Source of the DNA: Desulfuromusa sp.
GTDB lineage: Bacteria > Desulfobacterota > Desulfuromonadia > Desulfuromonadales > Geopsychrobacteraceae
Direction: 5' to 3'
Assembly (NCBI GenBank): GCA_029933365.1
Contig: JAOZOH010000081.1
Coordinates: forward strand, 1-12,540
Length of the DNA: 12,540 bases
Shown: one piece after another, positions 5,402-12,464 of the stretch
Layout of the letters: every line of letters starts with the position of its first letter
Numbering within the stretch: position 1 is the stretch's first letter
Translations under genes and position numbers: made by a program
Notes under the pieces: generated by a model
Database searches by the model: none
What the model was told of the DNA's origin: nothing
Seen by the model: the letters and a program-made list of their open reading frames with translations, nothing else

Positions 5402-6111
5402 GGTAGATCCTTTTTTGTAGTTCCACTGCCGAATAGCTCAGACAGTGCTTGCTTCTCTTCTGTGGTGACAATATCGACGCTTGGTAACTCAGCATGGCAG
5501 ACTTGATTGCGCCCGTGTTCTTTTGCCTGATAGAGGTATTCATCGGCTTGTTTTACCAAATCCTCTACCGTGGTTTCCTGCTTGTCCGTATAGGTTGCGA
5601 TGCCCAGACTGACAGTTATATATAGGGATCGCCCGGTAACATCCAACGGTGATTTTTCTATCCCATCTCTGATTCGTTCAGCGACCGGAAGGCAGGCTGA
5701 CAGGTTGGTATCGGGGAGTATAATAGCAAATTCTTCCCCACCGTAACGGCAGGGGATATCCAGCTTCCGTACAATTTTTTGCAACAGCCGAGAAAGATGG
5801 ATCAACGCTTGATTACCAATTTCATGGCCCCATTGATCATTAACTTTTTTAAAAAAGTCGATATCGAGCATAATCAGGGAGGTTGGCTGACCACTGCGCT
5901 GGGTTCGTTCAATTTCCTGTTCCAGGGCTTGGACGAAGTAGCGATAGTTGGCAATGCCGGTCAGGGGATCGGTACGCACCAGATTGGACAGCTCTGCTAA
6001 ATTATGACGTAATTCGGCAAGTTCACTGATAATTCCACAATCGGTTTCACCGACAGGACAGATGGGTAATGTTGGTTGAGGTTTATATGGTTCTTCCTGC
6101 GTGGGAGTCAT
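5398..6111 (-). CDS. Soluble diguanylate cyclase (GGEEF) with I-site
   Basis: Makes cyclic di-GMP from two GTP. 237 residues, no membrane segment or recognised sensor domain. A short N-terminus has two cysteines in CPVGETDCG (18-26), followed by a helical, possibly coiled-coil linker (about 28-45). The GGDEF domain runs from about 46 to 208: DPLTG (48-52), the metal and substrate segment LDIDFFKKVND (82-92) and the active-site loop GGEEF (124-128), a fully active variant. The product-inhibition I-site RKLD (115-118) lies exactly five residues before the loop, so feedback inhibition is expected. A tail of about 30 residues follows. Start: ATG at 6111; no Shine-Dalgarno is visible and a good -10 box ends 6 nt upstream, so the mRNA may be leaderless. 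Its stop overlaps the dehydrogenase start. Confidence 0.92.
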   Translation of the reverse strand: MTPTQEEPYKPQPTLPICPVGETDCGIISELAELRHNLAELSNLVRTDPLTGIANYRYFVQALEQEIERTQRSGQPTSLIMLDIDFFKKVNDQWGHEIGNQALIHLSRLLQKIVRKLDIPCRYGGEEFAIILPDTNLSACLPVAERIRDGIEKSPLDVTGRSLYITVSLGIATYTDKQETTVEDLVKQADEYLYQAKEHGRNQVCHAELPSVDIVTTEEKQALSELFGSGTTKKDLP

Positions 6112-6117
6112 GCTGCT

Positions 6118-6146
6118 GTTATATGCAAATATCGAGCAGGGATCAA
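6118..6146 (-). promoter_or_regulatory. Putative sigma-70 promoter of the diguanylate cyclase gene
   Basis: On the minus strand: TTGATC (6146-6141), a 17-bp spacer and TATAAC (6123-6118), matching 4 of 6 and 5 of 6 consensus bases. The expected start, 6-7 nt downstream, falls on or next to the ATG at 6111. A second TATAAT at 6177-6172 has no good -35 box at the right distance. Confidence 0.5.
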
Positions 6147-6232
6147 TTCATATTTCAAATAAGTTCTGGCCATTATAATTATTGTTGCGAGATCAACAGT
6201 CTTAATGCGTTGTAGAAACGGGGCTAGCAGGG

Positions 6233-7066
6233 TCAGCTCAGGGCTTCAGAGAGTTCAGCACTTTGCTCCAGAGCTTCTTCAAGCAATGGCAGAAGCTGTT
6301 CATAATCAAGATCAAATATCTGTGCAGCTTGCTGTGAGAGTGTTTCGGCAGAATCCTTGTCCCAATTTTCTTTCATCAATGCGGCGATTCTAACGGAAAG
6401 GGGGATAGACAGATTTTCCACTTCATGATGTTCACCAATTCCGGCAATGAGTGACTCAGGAAATCCCCAGTGTTCTGCCATTTGCGCACCAAGAGTTGCG
6501 TGGTCAATTCCGAACAACTGCAGTTCCTGTTCTGCCAGATCAATTTCTTCGGTTTGCCAGTGTTGATACAGGGTGCGATAGCGTTCCCCTTCACGATTTG
6601 CCAGGACCGGAATCGCCATATTTTGCAGTAAGCCAATGGTAAACACATCACTTTGGGTGTTTGGGTGGAGAGCCGTCGCCAATATTCGCGCCACAGCCGC
6701 TTGACGGGAGGCTGTTCTCCAGAATTCTGTCATGTCAAGCCAAGCCGCTTGCTGGTTTGTCGCAAGGTTGTTTTTTGCAGTGACCGAAAGAACCAGAGAT
6801 TCCAGGCGACCACGACCCAACAGATTAACCGCATGTTTGATATTGCTGACTTTGCGTGACAATCCGAAAGCGGAGGAATTAACAGTTTTGAGAACTCGGA
6901 TATGCAGGCCGGGATCAAGTTCCAGTTCTGCAGCGAGTTCGTTGACACTGATGTCGGGATTACGCAGTTTGCCGAGCAGATTGATCACCGCTGCTGAGAA
7001 ACTAGGAATGTCAAAATCTGCCAGATTCGCTGCTGTTTTTTTCTTTTTGCCGAATAAAAATGCCAT
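6233..7066 (-). CDS. HDOD domain signalling protein
   Basis: A cytoplasmic HDOD-domain protein, 277 residues. The domain spans about 18-215 with the hallmark stretches IPSFSAAVINLLGKL (20-34), LDPGLHIRVLKTVNSSAFGL (50-69), the segment ending in LLGRGRLESLVLS (82-94), FTIGLLQNMAIPVLA (142-156) and HWGFPESLIAGIGEHHE (199-215). HD-type phosphohydrolase metal ligands are missing: where an HD or HDIG motif would fall, the sequence reads LLQNMA. Such proteins are generally regulatory scaffolds rather than enzymes, affecting c-di-GMP, motility, stress or cell-cycle signalling. The gene starts 8 nt after the pentapeptide-channel stop, so the two are co-transcribed and its ribosome site lies within the end of that gene. 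A diguanylate cyclase lies next downstream, 121 nt away. The N-terminus is basic (GKKKK). Confidence 0.9.
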   Translation of the reverse strand: MAFLFGKKKKTAANLADFDIPSFSAAVINLLGKLRNPDISVNELAAELELDPGLHIRVLKTVNSSAFGLSRKVSNIKHAVNLLGRGRLESLVLSVTAKNNLATNQQAAWLDMTEFWRTASRQAAVARILATALHPNTQSDVFTIGLLQNMAIPVLANREGERYRTLYQHWQTEEIDLAEQELQLFGIDHATLGAQMAEHWGFPESLIAGIGEHHEVENLSIPLSVRIAALMKENWDKDSAETLSQQAAQIFDLDYEQLLPLLEEALEQSAELSEALS

Positions 7067-7074
7067 GGATGTGC

Positions 7075-8028
7075 CTATTCTCCGCGTCTGGCCAGTTTGT
7101 TAGAAAAAATTGAGAGCAAGCCACCAAGCATGATATAGCCGGTTGAGACTTCCAGCATGACGACAATCTGTCCGCCGATGCAATTGGGTGCAACATCCCC
7201 AAAACCAAGGGTGGTCAGCGTGACGACGCTAAAATAAAGTGGTGACAGGCTGGTTGGATAGCTGCCGTAGTCGATACCAACCAAGGTGTAAAAGTAACTA
7301 AAAAGAAGCAGCAGAGCACCGATACAGCAACACCAGCGCAACATGCTGCGACCGCAGTCGCAAGTCCATAGCCAGGGGTAATAGAGTATTTTGGATAGCC
7401 AGTTATAGGCACGGAACTCTTTGATAAAGTTTTGATCAACAATTTCCCGACGCATCAGATAGGCGCCGGAAAAATTGACATCACGGATATCAACCCCAAT
7501 CCAGGTGGCAGATTTGAATTGCCGTAACATTCTTAGCCGGGCATGGCGCAAATCGGCATTAGTGAAATCAGCTTTGCGGATATTAGATAACGACATCTCT
7601 GCATAGCGAAGATCGGCATCTGTTAAGTTGGCTTCTGTCAGGTTGGCCTCACGTAAACGACTATGGTTCAGGTTGGCCAAGCTTAGGTTGGCGTGCTCAA
7701 GACTGGCTTGCGTCAAAGTGGCACCTTCGAGGTTAGATTTGAATAGGCTTGCATGGCTCAGATTTGCTCTACCGAAACCAGCTTGTTTACAATTTGCTCC
7801 ATCTAGAACTGCACCTTCAAGGTTGGCGGTAGAAAGTTCAGCACCTTCAAGGTTGGCGTCCTGCAGATTGGTGCCACGCAGATCTGCATTAAATAATTGA
7901 ATACCTCTTAAATCCCGTCCCGAAAGGTTTAAATCGCGCAGATCTGCGCCATTAAAATTTGTTCCACGCAAATCTTCATCGGAAGAAAGAGCTTTTTGTC
8001 GAAGTTGTTCGGAATTGAGCTGATGCAT
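7075..8028 (-). CDS. Pentapeptide-repeat protein fused to a two-TM K+ channel module
   Basis: 317 residues in two parts. Residues 17-165 are pentapeptide repeats, A(D/N)LxG-type, which fold as a right-handed quadrilateral beta-helix; many are arranged as ten-residue pairs such as ANLEGAELST. Residues 231-310 form an Ion_trans_2-type channel module: TM1 (about 234-250), a pore loop with selectivity filter TLGFGD (273-278), the K+ channel TVGYGD signature with Phe for Tyr, and TM2 (about 286-307). The protein is expected in the inner membrane, with the beta-helix in the cytoplasm. A short segment before TM1 has five cysteines within 13 residues (C223, C225, C233-235). The usual RCK or cyclic-nucleotide gating domain is absent, so the beta-helix may be the gate or an assembly scaffold. 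Start: ATG at 8028 with AGGG 5 nt upstream. Followed 8 nt later by the HDOD gene. Confidence 0.9.
   Translation of the reverse strand: MHQLNSEQLRQKALSSDEDLRGTNFNGADLRDLNLSGRDLRGIQLFNADLRGTNLQDANLEGAELSTANLEGAVLDGANCKQAGFGRANLSHASLFKSNLEGATLTQASLEHANLSLANLNHSRLREANLTEANLTDADLRYAEMSLSNIRKADFTNADLRHARLRMLRQFKSATWIGVDIRDVNFSGAYLMRREIVDQNFIKEFRAYNWLSKILYYPWLWTCDCGRSMLRWCCCIGALLLLFSYFYTLVGIDYGSYPTSLSPLYFSVVTLTTLGFGDVAPNCIGGQIVVMLEVSTGYIMLGGLLSIFSNKLARRGE
7811..7858. repeat. Direct repeat with 30-bp period inside the pentapeptide region
   Basis: The 18-mer GCACCTTCAAGGTTGGCG occurs at 7811-7828 and again at 7841-7858, exactly 30 bp (ten codons) apart; a diverged relative begins near 7724. On the coding strand each copy encodes the ANLEGA portion of a pentapeptide pair. 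Identity at DNA level suggests recent duplication or gene conversion of ten-residue units rather than protein-level convergence alone. Confidence 0.8.
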
Positions 8029-8065
8029 AGTGACCCTGACAATTAAAATAATTTAGTAAAAAGAA

Positions 8066-8092
8066 ATTATAATAAATTTTAATATTTGTCAA
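8066..8092 (-). promoter_or_regulatory. Promoter of the pentapeptide-channel/HDOD genes
   Basis: On the minus strand: TTGACA (8092-8087), a perfect -35 box, and TATAAT (8071-8066), a perfect -10 box. The spacer is only 15 bp, shorter than the usual 17, so the promoter may be weak without an activator that changes DNA twist. It lies about 40 bp before ATG 8028. Confidence 0.65.
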
Positions 8093-8107
8093 GTTACCCG
8101 GTAACTT
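8091..8107. promoter_or_regulatory. Inverted-repeat operator overlapping the -35 box
   Basis: AAGTTACC-C-GGTAACTT is a perfect 8-bp inverted repeat around one central base. It shares two bases with the -35 box of the promoter at 8066-8092 and extends upstream from it. This is the arrangement of a dimeric repressor or activator site. The regulator is unknown; no regulator gene is adjacent. Confidence 0.6.
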
Positions 8108-8165
8108 TGAGGTAAAGTATCCATGGTAATAGAAAGAGCGAGGCAAAAAGATGGAGAAAAGACTG

Positions 8166-8180
8166 TCAGCCGAAGGCTGA
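8166..8180 (-). terminator. Weak candidate terminator after the DUF4019 gene
   Basis: TCAGCC-TTC-GGCTGA forms a 6-bp stem with a 3-nt loop. On the minus strand it is followed by CAGTCTTTTCTCC, which is T-rich but not a clean run. It lies about 75 nt after the stop of the DUF4019-type gene and before the next promoter, the right place for a terminator, but the signal is weak. Confidence 0.35.
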
Positions 8181-8253
8181 ATGGGCATGTCTGCAATATC
8201 TTCACGTGCTGTGGAGGGTTTCAGTTGATTTGTAACTGATCTACATGCTTGCT

Positions 8254-8697
8254 TTATTCAATAAAATAACCGGCAACCCGCCAGGTGTTATCCCGTTCAA
8301 GCATGATGGTAAGGGTTTCGGCAAGATGATCTTTATTTTGAAATTGCGAGTCGAAATGATAGACCATGTATTCCCCGTCAGGGATACTTTTCCCGGCATC
8401 TCTGGTGTAAGTGTAATCTTTTTGTTTCCGTTCCAGCAACTTCCCTGAGACAGAGCGAACCGCAGAGAGGCGCTTAATCCAGTCTTGCTGCGAAACTTCA
8501 TTTTTTAAGTAGGCAGCACAAGCCTCCCAGCTTTGTTCATATTGACCAGAATCGACCAACTCCAGAAAATGGGTTGCGGCAATAGTTGAAGCTTCAACCC
8601 GCTGTTGATCGGGTTTGCGACTGATACTCGGATAAAAGATAATCACTAACGCTATCAATGCAAGAAACGCATGGACACGGTATTTTCTTGGGAACAC
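8254..8697 (-). CDS. Membrane-anchored DUF4019-type protein
   Basis: 147 residues from the chosen start. Residues 9-23 are one hydrophobic segment (HAFLALIALVIIFYP), an uncleaved anchor or signal peptide, leaving a domain of about 120 residues outside the cytoplasm. That domain has the pattern of DUF4019 proteins: A-x2-FLELVDSGQYEQSWEACA (41-60), then VSQQDWIKRLSAVRSVSGKLLER (68-90) and a C-terminal strand TWRVAGYFIE. The family's function is unknown. Start: GTG at 8697, because GGAGG (8704-8708) lies 6 nt upstream; the longer frame to GTG 8742 has no ribosome site and adds 15 residues in front of the hydrophobic segment. It lies 92 nt after the LOG gene on the same strand. Confidence 0.75.
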   Translation of the reverse strand: MFPRKYRVHAFLALIALVIIFYPSISRKPDQQRVEASTIAATHFLELVDSGQYEQSWEACAAYLKNEVSQQDWIKRLSAVRSVSGKLLERKQKDYTYTRDAGKSIPDGEYMVYHFDSQFQNKDHLAETLTIMLERDNTWRVAGYFIE

Positions 8698-8703
8698 GTT
8701 TAA

Positions 8704-8708
8704 CCTCC
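8704..8708 (-). promoter_or_regulatory. Ribosome binding site fixing the GTG start at 8697
   Basis: GGAGG on the minus strand, 6 nt before GTG 8697. It lies inside the frame that would begin at GTG 8742, so it argues for the shorter protein. Confidence 0.75.
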
Positions 8709-8756
8709 AAAATTGGTGTAACGGGATAAAATCAACGCTCACTATAAATCAGGATT

Positions 8757-8785
8757 GTTATACAGAGCAATAAATCTTGTGAAAA
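8757..8785 (-). promoter_or_regulatory. Possible promoter of the DUF4019 gene
   Basis: On the minus strand: TTTTCA (8785-8780), 17 bp, then TATAAC (8762-8757), matching 4 of 6 and 5 of 6 consensus bases. It would give the DUF4019 gene its own transcript independent of the upstream operon. Moderate to weak evidence. Confidence 0.35.
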
Positions 8786-8789
8786 GTTT

Positions 8790-9332
8790 TCATTTTCCCT
8801 TGGTAAATTTTTCCAAGATTTCTACCGGAGTGTCCCCTTTGATGACTAAATTTCGATCAGACGAATCCAGAAACCCCTCTTGCTCGGCATTGTCAAGAAG
8901 TGCATCCAGTGGTGCATAATAGTTGTTGACGTTGAGAAGACCGCAAGGCTTGGAATGAAATCCAAGTTTGGCCCAAGTATAGACTTCGAAAAATTCCTCA
9001 AAAGTACCGATCCCCCCCGGCAGCGCAATAAAACCGTCGGACAGCTCCGCCATCATTTGCTTGCGTTCGTGCATGGTGGAAACCACGTGAAGCTCAGTTA
9101 AGCCAGGGTGATAAATCTCCTTATCGCGTAAAGCAGTTACGGTCACACCGATGACCTTGCCACCCGCTTCCAAAACGCTGTCGGCCAGTAACTTCATGAG
9201 GCCCGTGTTGGAACCACCATAAACGCAGGTGATACCACGTTCAGCCAGCTCTCTCCCCATTGACATTGTGGCCTCTGCATAATCGGGATTCGTGCCTGGT
9301 TCAGAGCCGAGAAAGATACAAATTGCTTGCAT
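8790..9332 (-). CDS. LOG-family (TIGR00730) Rossmann-fold phosphoribohydrolase-like protein
   Basis: 180 residues, the full length of the LOG family. Members hydrolyse the N-glycosidic bond of nucleotide monophosphates; plant and some bacterial members release cytokinin bases from cytokinin riboside 5'-monophosphates. Seen: VYGGSNTGLM (37-46), MHERKQMM (87-94, with the conserved Arg-Lys) and the family signature PGGIGTFEE (105-113). The bacterial substrate is commonly AMP-like, so no cytokinin role is implied. Start: ATG at 9332 with AGAGG (9338-9342) 5 nt upstream; a GTG two codons earlier overlaps that ribosome site and is rejected. It is the last gene of the probable dsbC-like/U32/LOG operon, 35 nt after the U32 stop. 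Confidence 0.92.
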   Translation of the reverse strand: MQAICIFLGSEPGTNPDYAEATMSMGRELAERGITCVYGGSNTGLMKLLADSVLEAGGKVIGVTVTALRDKEIYHPGLTELHVVSTMHERKQMMAELSDGFIALPGGIGTFEEFFEVYTWAKLGFHSKPCGLLNVNNYYAPLDALLDNAEQEGFLDSSDRNLVIKGDTPVEILEKFTKGK

Positions 9333-9367
9333 ATTCACCTCTTCTGCAGAGTTCTTAAAAAACGGAA

Positions 9368-11737
9368 TTATTCCAATCCTCGTTCATAATTAAATTTACT
9401 ACTCCCCTGTGGGTCATAGCATTGCTTTGTTGCTTCAAGAACCTGTTTCCCCGGCTGACTGAACGGGCCAAGGTGGGACAGGTCGACGATAAAATGATGA
9501 CAACCAAAACTTTCCAGCTCTGGAATATTGGCAATAAAAGAGAAATCCGTTTCACTGTTCAGCCAGGTTAACCCCTGTCGTTGTTGCACCCGGTAAGCAT
9601 CGTCACGATCAGAAAGAACCGGATTGTCGGAACGGACATTTTTGATTTTGATTCGTGAAGTGAGGAGTGAAACACTTGCATAGACGGTCATGGCTGTCGG
9701 AATTGGTAGTTGATGGCGTAAAATGTCAGATAAGTTCTTGCGGTCATCTTCGATATAAAGTTCAGCTTCTTTGATCCCCAGTTCTGCCAGGGCAGCAATG
9801 GCCTGACTATTCAGGGAAAAGAGGCGAAAACTGCTGTACAGATTCAAACCCTGAACTTTATCAAAAAGGGGGAAATGTCCGAGGTTATTAAGGCGGTAAT
9901 TAACAAACCCCATCTGTACCAGTTGCCGAATCGTATTCCGAGTATCAAGCCAGTCTTTATCAAAGATGACAAAAGGGATGTCCCAGATGAGTTGTTTTGC
10001 GCGACGGGTTAATTTATGGGCATGCTGTAAGTTTTGCCCGGTTAAAGGAACCAGAATTTGCTCGACAGATTGATCCTGAAGGATGCGTTGATCCCTTGAA
10101 TCTTTCAGTTGTATCCGGATTTGCCGTTTCTCCGCTCGAGTGGAGGCTAAGGGGAACAGTGCGGCGCGGGCAGCTTGTAAATGTGCTGTTCTGAGCTGTT
10201 GTTTTTGCGGTTGGTGATTTTTACGTAACTCAGCATAGAATTCCCGGCGGATCTGTTTCAGTTGTTTAGGGGGAATAACAATCTCTGGTAACTGGCCACA
10301 CTCAAATTTTCCTAACACAAACGGTTCTTCGGCTGTAACCGCAAAGGTTTGCTGCAAGATATTTTTATCCAGACCTTCCTGTTTGGCAGGAAAACTGTCG
10401 ATAGAAAATTGAAACTGTTGGGTCACAGCACCAATCGTTGCACTCAGTTGTAGTTGCTGTGGGTTAACCTCGACCTGTAAATCGACGGTTTCAGCCGGCG
10501 GTCGAACGTTACTTAGCTTCCGGCGACAGGCCGAATCACTCATGGTAAAAGCGCTGGAGGAGGAGACCATAAAAACGCTGTCGCCAACGTTGAACTGATT
10601 GTTAAAAGTGGAAGGGACGCTGACAAAACTATGTGCTGGAACCTTGTTGACGGTGCGCTTATCCAGAATTAATTGCCGGATGGTAAAGGCTGTGCCACTT
10701 TTATCGATAGCGGGCTGGACCCGCAGACGTGCTCCAAGCTGGAGGCTCTCTTTGGTTTTAAAACTGATTTCTCCGCCACGGACCCGATTGATCTCTCCCA
10801 GAAATCGCCCGGTTGCCCCTTTGTGTGATGGGATAGCCATATCACTGGGTTGTCCACCCGACAAGAAACCTTTGGTTGGCTGGCGACCGAAGCTTTCTTT
10901 CAGTAAGACTTTTGCTTCTTTCAGGATTGCTTTACGTTGGTCAGCGGGTGCATCGAGAGCCTGCCGATAGGCTCTGATCACTTTATGGACATATTCGGCA
11001 CTTTTCATCCGCCCTTCAATTTTCAAACTGCAGATACCGGCTTGTTCTAGCTCTGGCAAGAGATCAATGGCAGATAGATCATTGGGAGAAAAAAAATAAC
11101 CTTCTTGCTGGCGGTAGCGATGGTTGCGGCGACAGGGTTGCGCACAGCGTCCCCGATTGCCACTTTTGCCACTGAGGAATGAAGAAAAGTAACATTGTCC
11201 GCTGTAAGAAAAGCAGAGGGCGCCGTGAATGAACTGTTCCAATTCCAAGGTAGTTTGTTGCCGAATTGCAGCAATCTCGTCGAGAGTCATCTCTCTGGCC
11301 AGAACACCACGGGTGAAACCCATCCGTTCCAGCATTTTTACCCCGGCCGCATTGTGGATGGTCATCTGTGTCGAGGCGTGGAGTTCCAGTCCGGGAAAAT
11401 GATCTTTCGCCAGTTTCCAGACCGCCAGATCCTGTATAATCAACGCATCAACACCAATCTCTTCCAGAGCCCCCAAGGTATCGATCAGCTGCGATAACTC
11501 GTTCTCTTTTACCAGGGTATTGAGAGTAATATAGAGCCGTTTCCCCCGCTGTTGCATATAGTGGGTGATTTTTTCAATTTCTTTCAAATTGAAGTTCTTG
11601 GCTTTGGCTCGGGCAGAAAACTCCTTCAAACCGGTGTAAACGGCATCCGCTCCCGCATCGACTGCAGCAAAAAAGGCCTCCATGCTCCCTGCGGGGGCAA
11701 GCAGCTCTGGACGTTGTAATGATTTGGTCTGATTCAT
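9368..11737 (-). CDS. U32 family protein, RlhA-like, with degenerate second barrel half
   Basis: 789 residues. U32 'peptidases' of this type are now known mostly as Fe-S proteins of RNA hydroxylation: E. coli RlhA makes 5-hydroxycytidine in 23S rRNA, TrhP acts on tRNA. Seen: PELLAPAGSMEAFFAAVDAGADAVY opening the TIM-like domain; LHASTQMTIHN (119-129); a cysteine set C175, C182, C198 and C202 in LCFSYSGQC and GRCAQPC, the expected Fe-S cluster ligands; and KIEGRMKSAEYVHKV following. A middle region (about 300-560) corresponds to the DUF3656-type insert. The C-terminal part (about 570-780) carries GLNLYSSFRLF-x2-N (630-643), resembling 116-129, suggesting a degenerate repeat of the barrel. It is longer than RlhA (about 650 residues). 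Start: ATG at 11737, 13 nt after the dsbC-like stop, with a weak ribosome site. rRNA hydroxylation is inference. Confidence 0.85.
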   Translation of the reverse strand: MNQTKSLQRPELLAPAGSMEAFFAAVDAGADAVYTGLKEFSARAKAKNFNLKEIEKITHYMQQRGKRLYITLNTLVKENELSQLIDTLGALEEIGVDALIIQDLAVWKLAKDHFPGLELHASTQMTIHNAAGVKMLERMGFTRGVLAREMTLDEIAAIRQQTTLELEQFIHGALCFSYSGQCYFSSFLSGKSGNRGRCAQPCRRNHRYRQQEGYFFSPNDLSAIDLLPELEQAGICSLKIEGRMKSAEYVHKVIRAYRQALDAPADQRKAILKEAKVLLKESFGRQPTKGFLSGGQPSDMAIPSHKGATGRFLGEINRVRGGEISFKTKESLQLGARLRVQPAIDKSGTAFTIRQLILDKRTVNKVPAHSFVSVPSTFNNQFNVGDSVFMVSSSSAFTMSDSACRRKLSNVRPPAETVDLQVEVNPQQLQLSATIGAVTQQFQFSIDSFPAKQEGLDKNILQQTFAVTAEEPFVLGKFECGQLPEIVIPPKQLKQIRREFYAELRKNHQPQKQQLRTAHLQAARAALFPLASTRAEKRQIRIQLKDSRDQRILQDQSVEQILVPLTGQNLQHAHKLTRRAKQLIWDIPFVIFDKDWLDTRNTIRQLVQMGFVNYRLNNLGHFPLFDKVQGLNLYSSFRLFSLNSQAIAALAELGIKEAELYIEDDRKNLSDILRHQLPIPTAMTVYASVSLLTSRIKIKNVRSDNPVLSDRDDAYRVQQRQGLTWLNSETDFSFIANIPELESFGCHHFIVDLSHLGPFSQPGKQVLEATKQCYDPQGSSKFNYERGLE

Positions 11738-11750
11738 TTAGGATTCCGGA

Positions 11751-12464
11751 TTATTTCTTCAACAGTGCTGCAAATTGCTGTGGATTAAATCCGGACACAT
11801 GCTGACCGTTAACCCAGAATTGAGGCGTTCCGTTGATACCGATTTTTTCAGCAATTTTTCGATGTCGTTCGAGTTGACCATTATCGCTAAAGGGAGGGAG
11901 AGGTTGTCCATCGTACATGCCACTAAAAACGTCCTCGTAGGCCAGTTCCTGATCTTCCGCAGAAAGAATATAACGTGCCTTGGCAGCGGCTTGAGGATGG
12001 AGCTGGTCGAGAGGAAAGAGAAAAACATAACGGGTTACATCATCCCTTCCGGTAAAGAATTCAGAGCCCTGGCGGCAAAAAGGGCAATCGGGATCTGTGA
12101 CTTCAATCACCTGATTTGGACCATCACCAATTTTAATCGCCTGGTCGAGGGGAAAATCCTTCAATTTGGCAGACATTAGACGATTTTTGCTCTCTCGAGT
12201 CAGATTGCGGGCATCGTCGGTCCAGAGTTCACCAAAAAACATATGTCCCGAAGCAGGGGAAAAATAGATGATCTCACCATTTTCCACGACAACTTCATAA
12301 ACGCCTGTCACCGGCGTTGGGTTGATCTGTTGATATTTTATTTGTGGATAATGTGCGGTAAGAGCGGCGGGAACATTATTCGATTGCTCTTGCTGTTGAA
12401 CAGCACAGGCACTTATAGAAAGAAGACTCAGTAATAGTAACAATGACAGAATAATACGTGGCAT
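11751..12464 (-). CDS. DsbC-like thioredoxin-fold lipoprotein
   Basis: 237 residues; a periplasmic disulfide oxidoreductase or isomerase of the DsbC/DsbG type. Signal peptide with lipobox ISAC (17-20): C20 would be lipidated, and Ala at +2 favours outer-membrane sorting. Residues about 32-95 resemble the DsbC dimerisation region. The thioredoxin domain follows with the active site CPFC (127-130) and the cis-proline loop GTPQFWVNG (212-220). A helical insert (about 158-205) between them is usual for the family. E. coli DsbC has CGYC and is not lipidated, so this is a variant. Start: ATG at 12464 with AAGGAG 7 nt upstream. First gene of the probable operon with U32 and LOG genes. No membrane reductase partner (DsbD-like) is in the window. 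Confidence 0.9.
   Translation of the reverse strand: MPRIILSLLLLLSLLSISACAVQQQEQSNNVPAALTAHYPQIKYQQINPTPVTGVYEVVVENGEIIYFSPASGHMFFGELWTDDARNLTRESKNRLMSAKLKDFPLDQAIKIGDGPNQVIEVTDPDCPFCRQGSEFFTGRDDVTRYVFLFPLDQLHPQAAAKARYILSAEDQELAYEDVFSGMYDGQPLPPFSDNGQLERHRKIAEKIGINGTPQFWVNGQHVSGFNPQQFAALLKK

Noticed and set aside
6233..7066. Reading the HDOD protein as an HD-GYP phosphodiesterase
   Set aside because: HD metal ligands and the GYP motif are missing; the sequence shows the HDOD pattern with LLQNMA in the key place.
7628..7900. 90-codon repetitive plus-strand frame opposite the pentapeptide gene
   Set aside because: Its regularity (SRLA-type repeats) is only the antisense image of the pentapeptide codons; the minus-strand gene has the domain and the ribosome site.
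8123..8239. 38-codon plus-strand frame between the channel and DUF4019 genes
   Set aside because: No ribosome site, no recognisable domain, and it overlaps the hairpin and regulatory region; likely chance.
8698..8742. Longer start (GTG 8742) for the DUF4019-type protein
   Set aside because: No ribosome site at 8742, while GGAGG lies inside this extension and serves GTG 8697.
9333..9338. GTG start at 9338 for the LOG gene
   Set aside because: It overlaps the AGAGG ribosome site that serves ATG 9332 with ideal spacing.
9368..11737. Calling the U32 protein a collagenase or protease
   Set aside because: The four-cysteine Fe-S pattern and RlhA/TrhP-like layout point to RNA hydroxylation; no protease catalytic set is visible.
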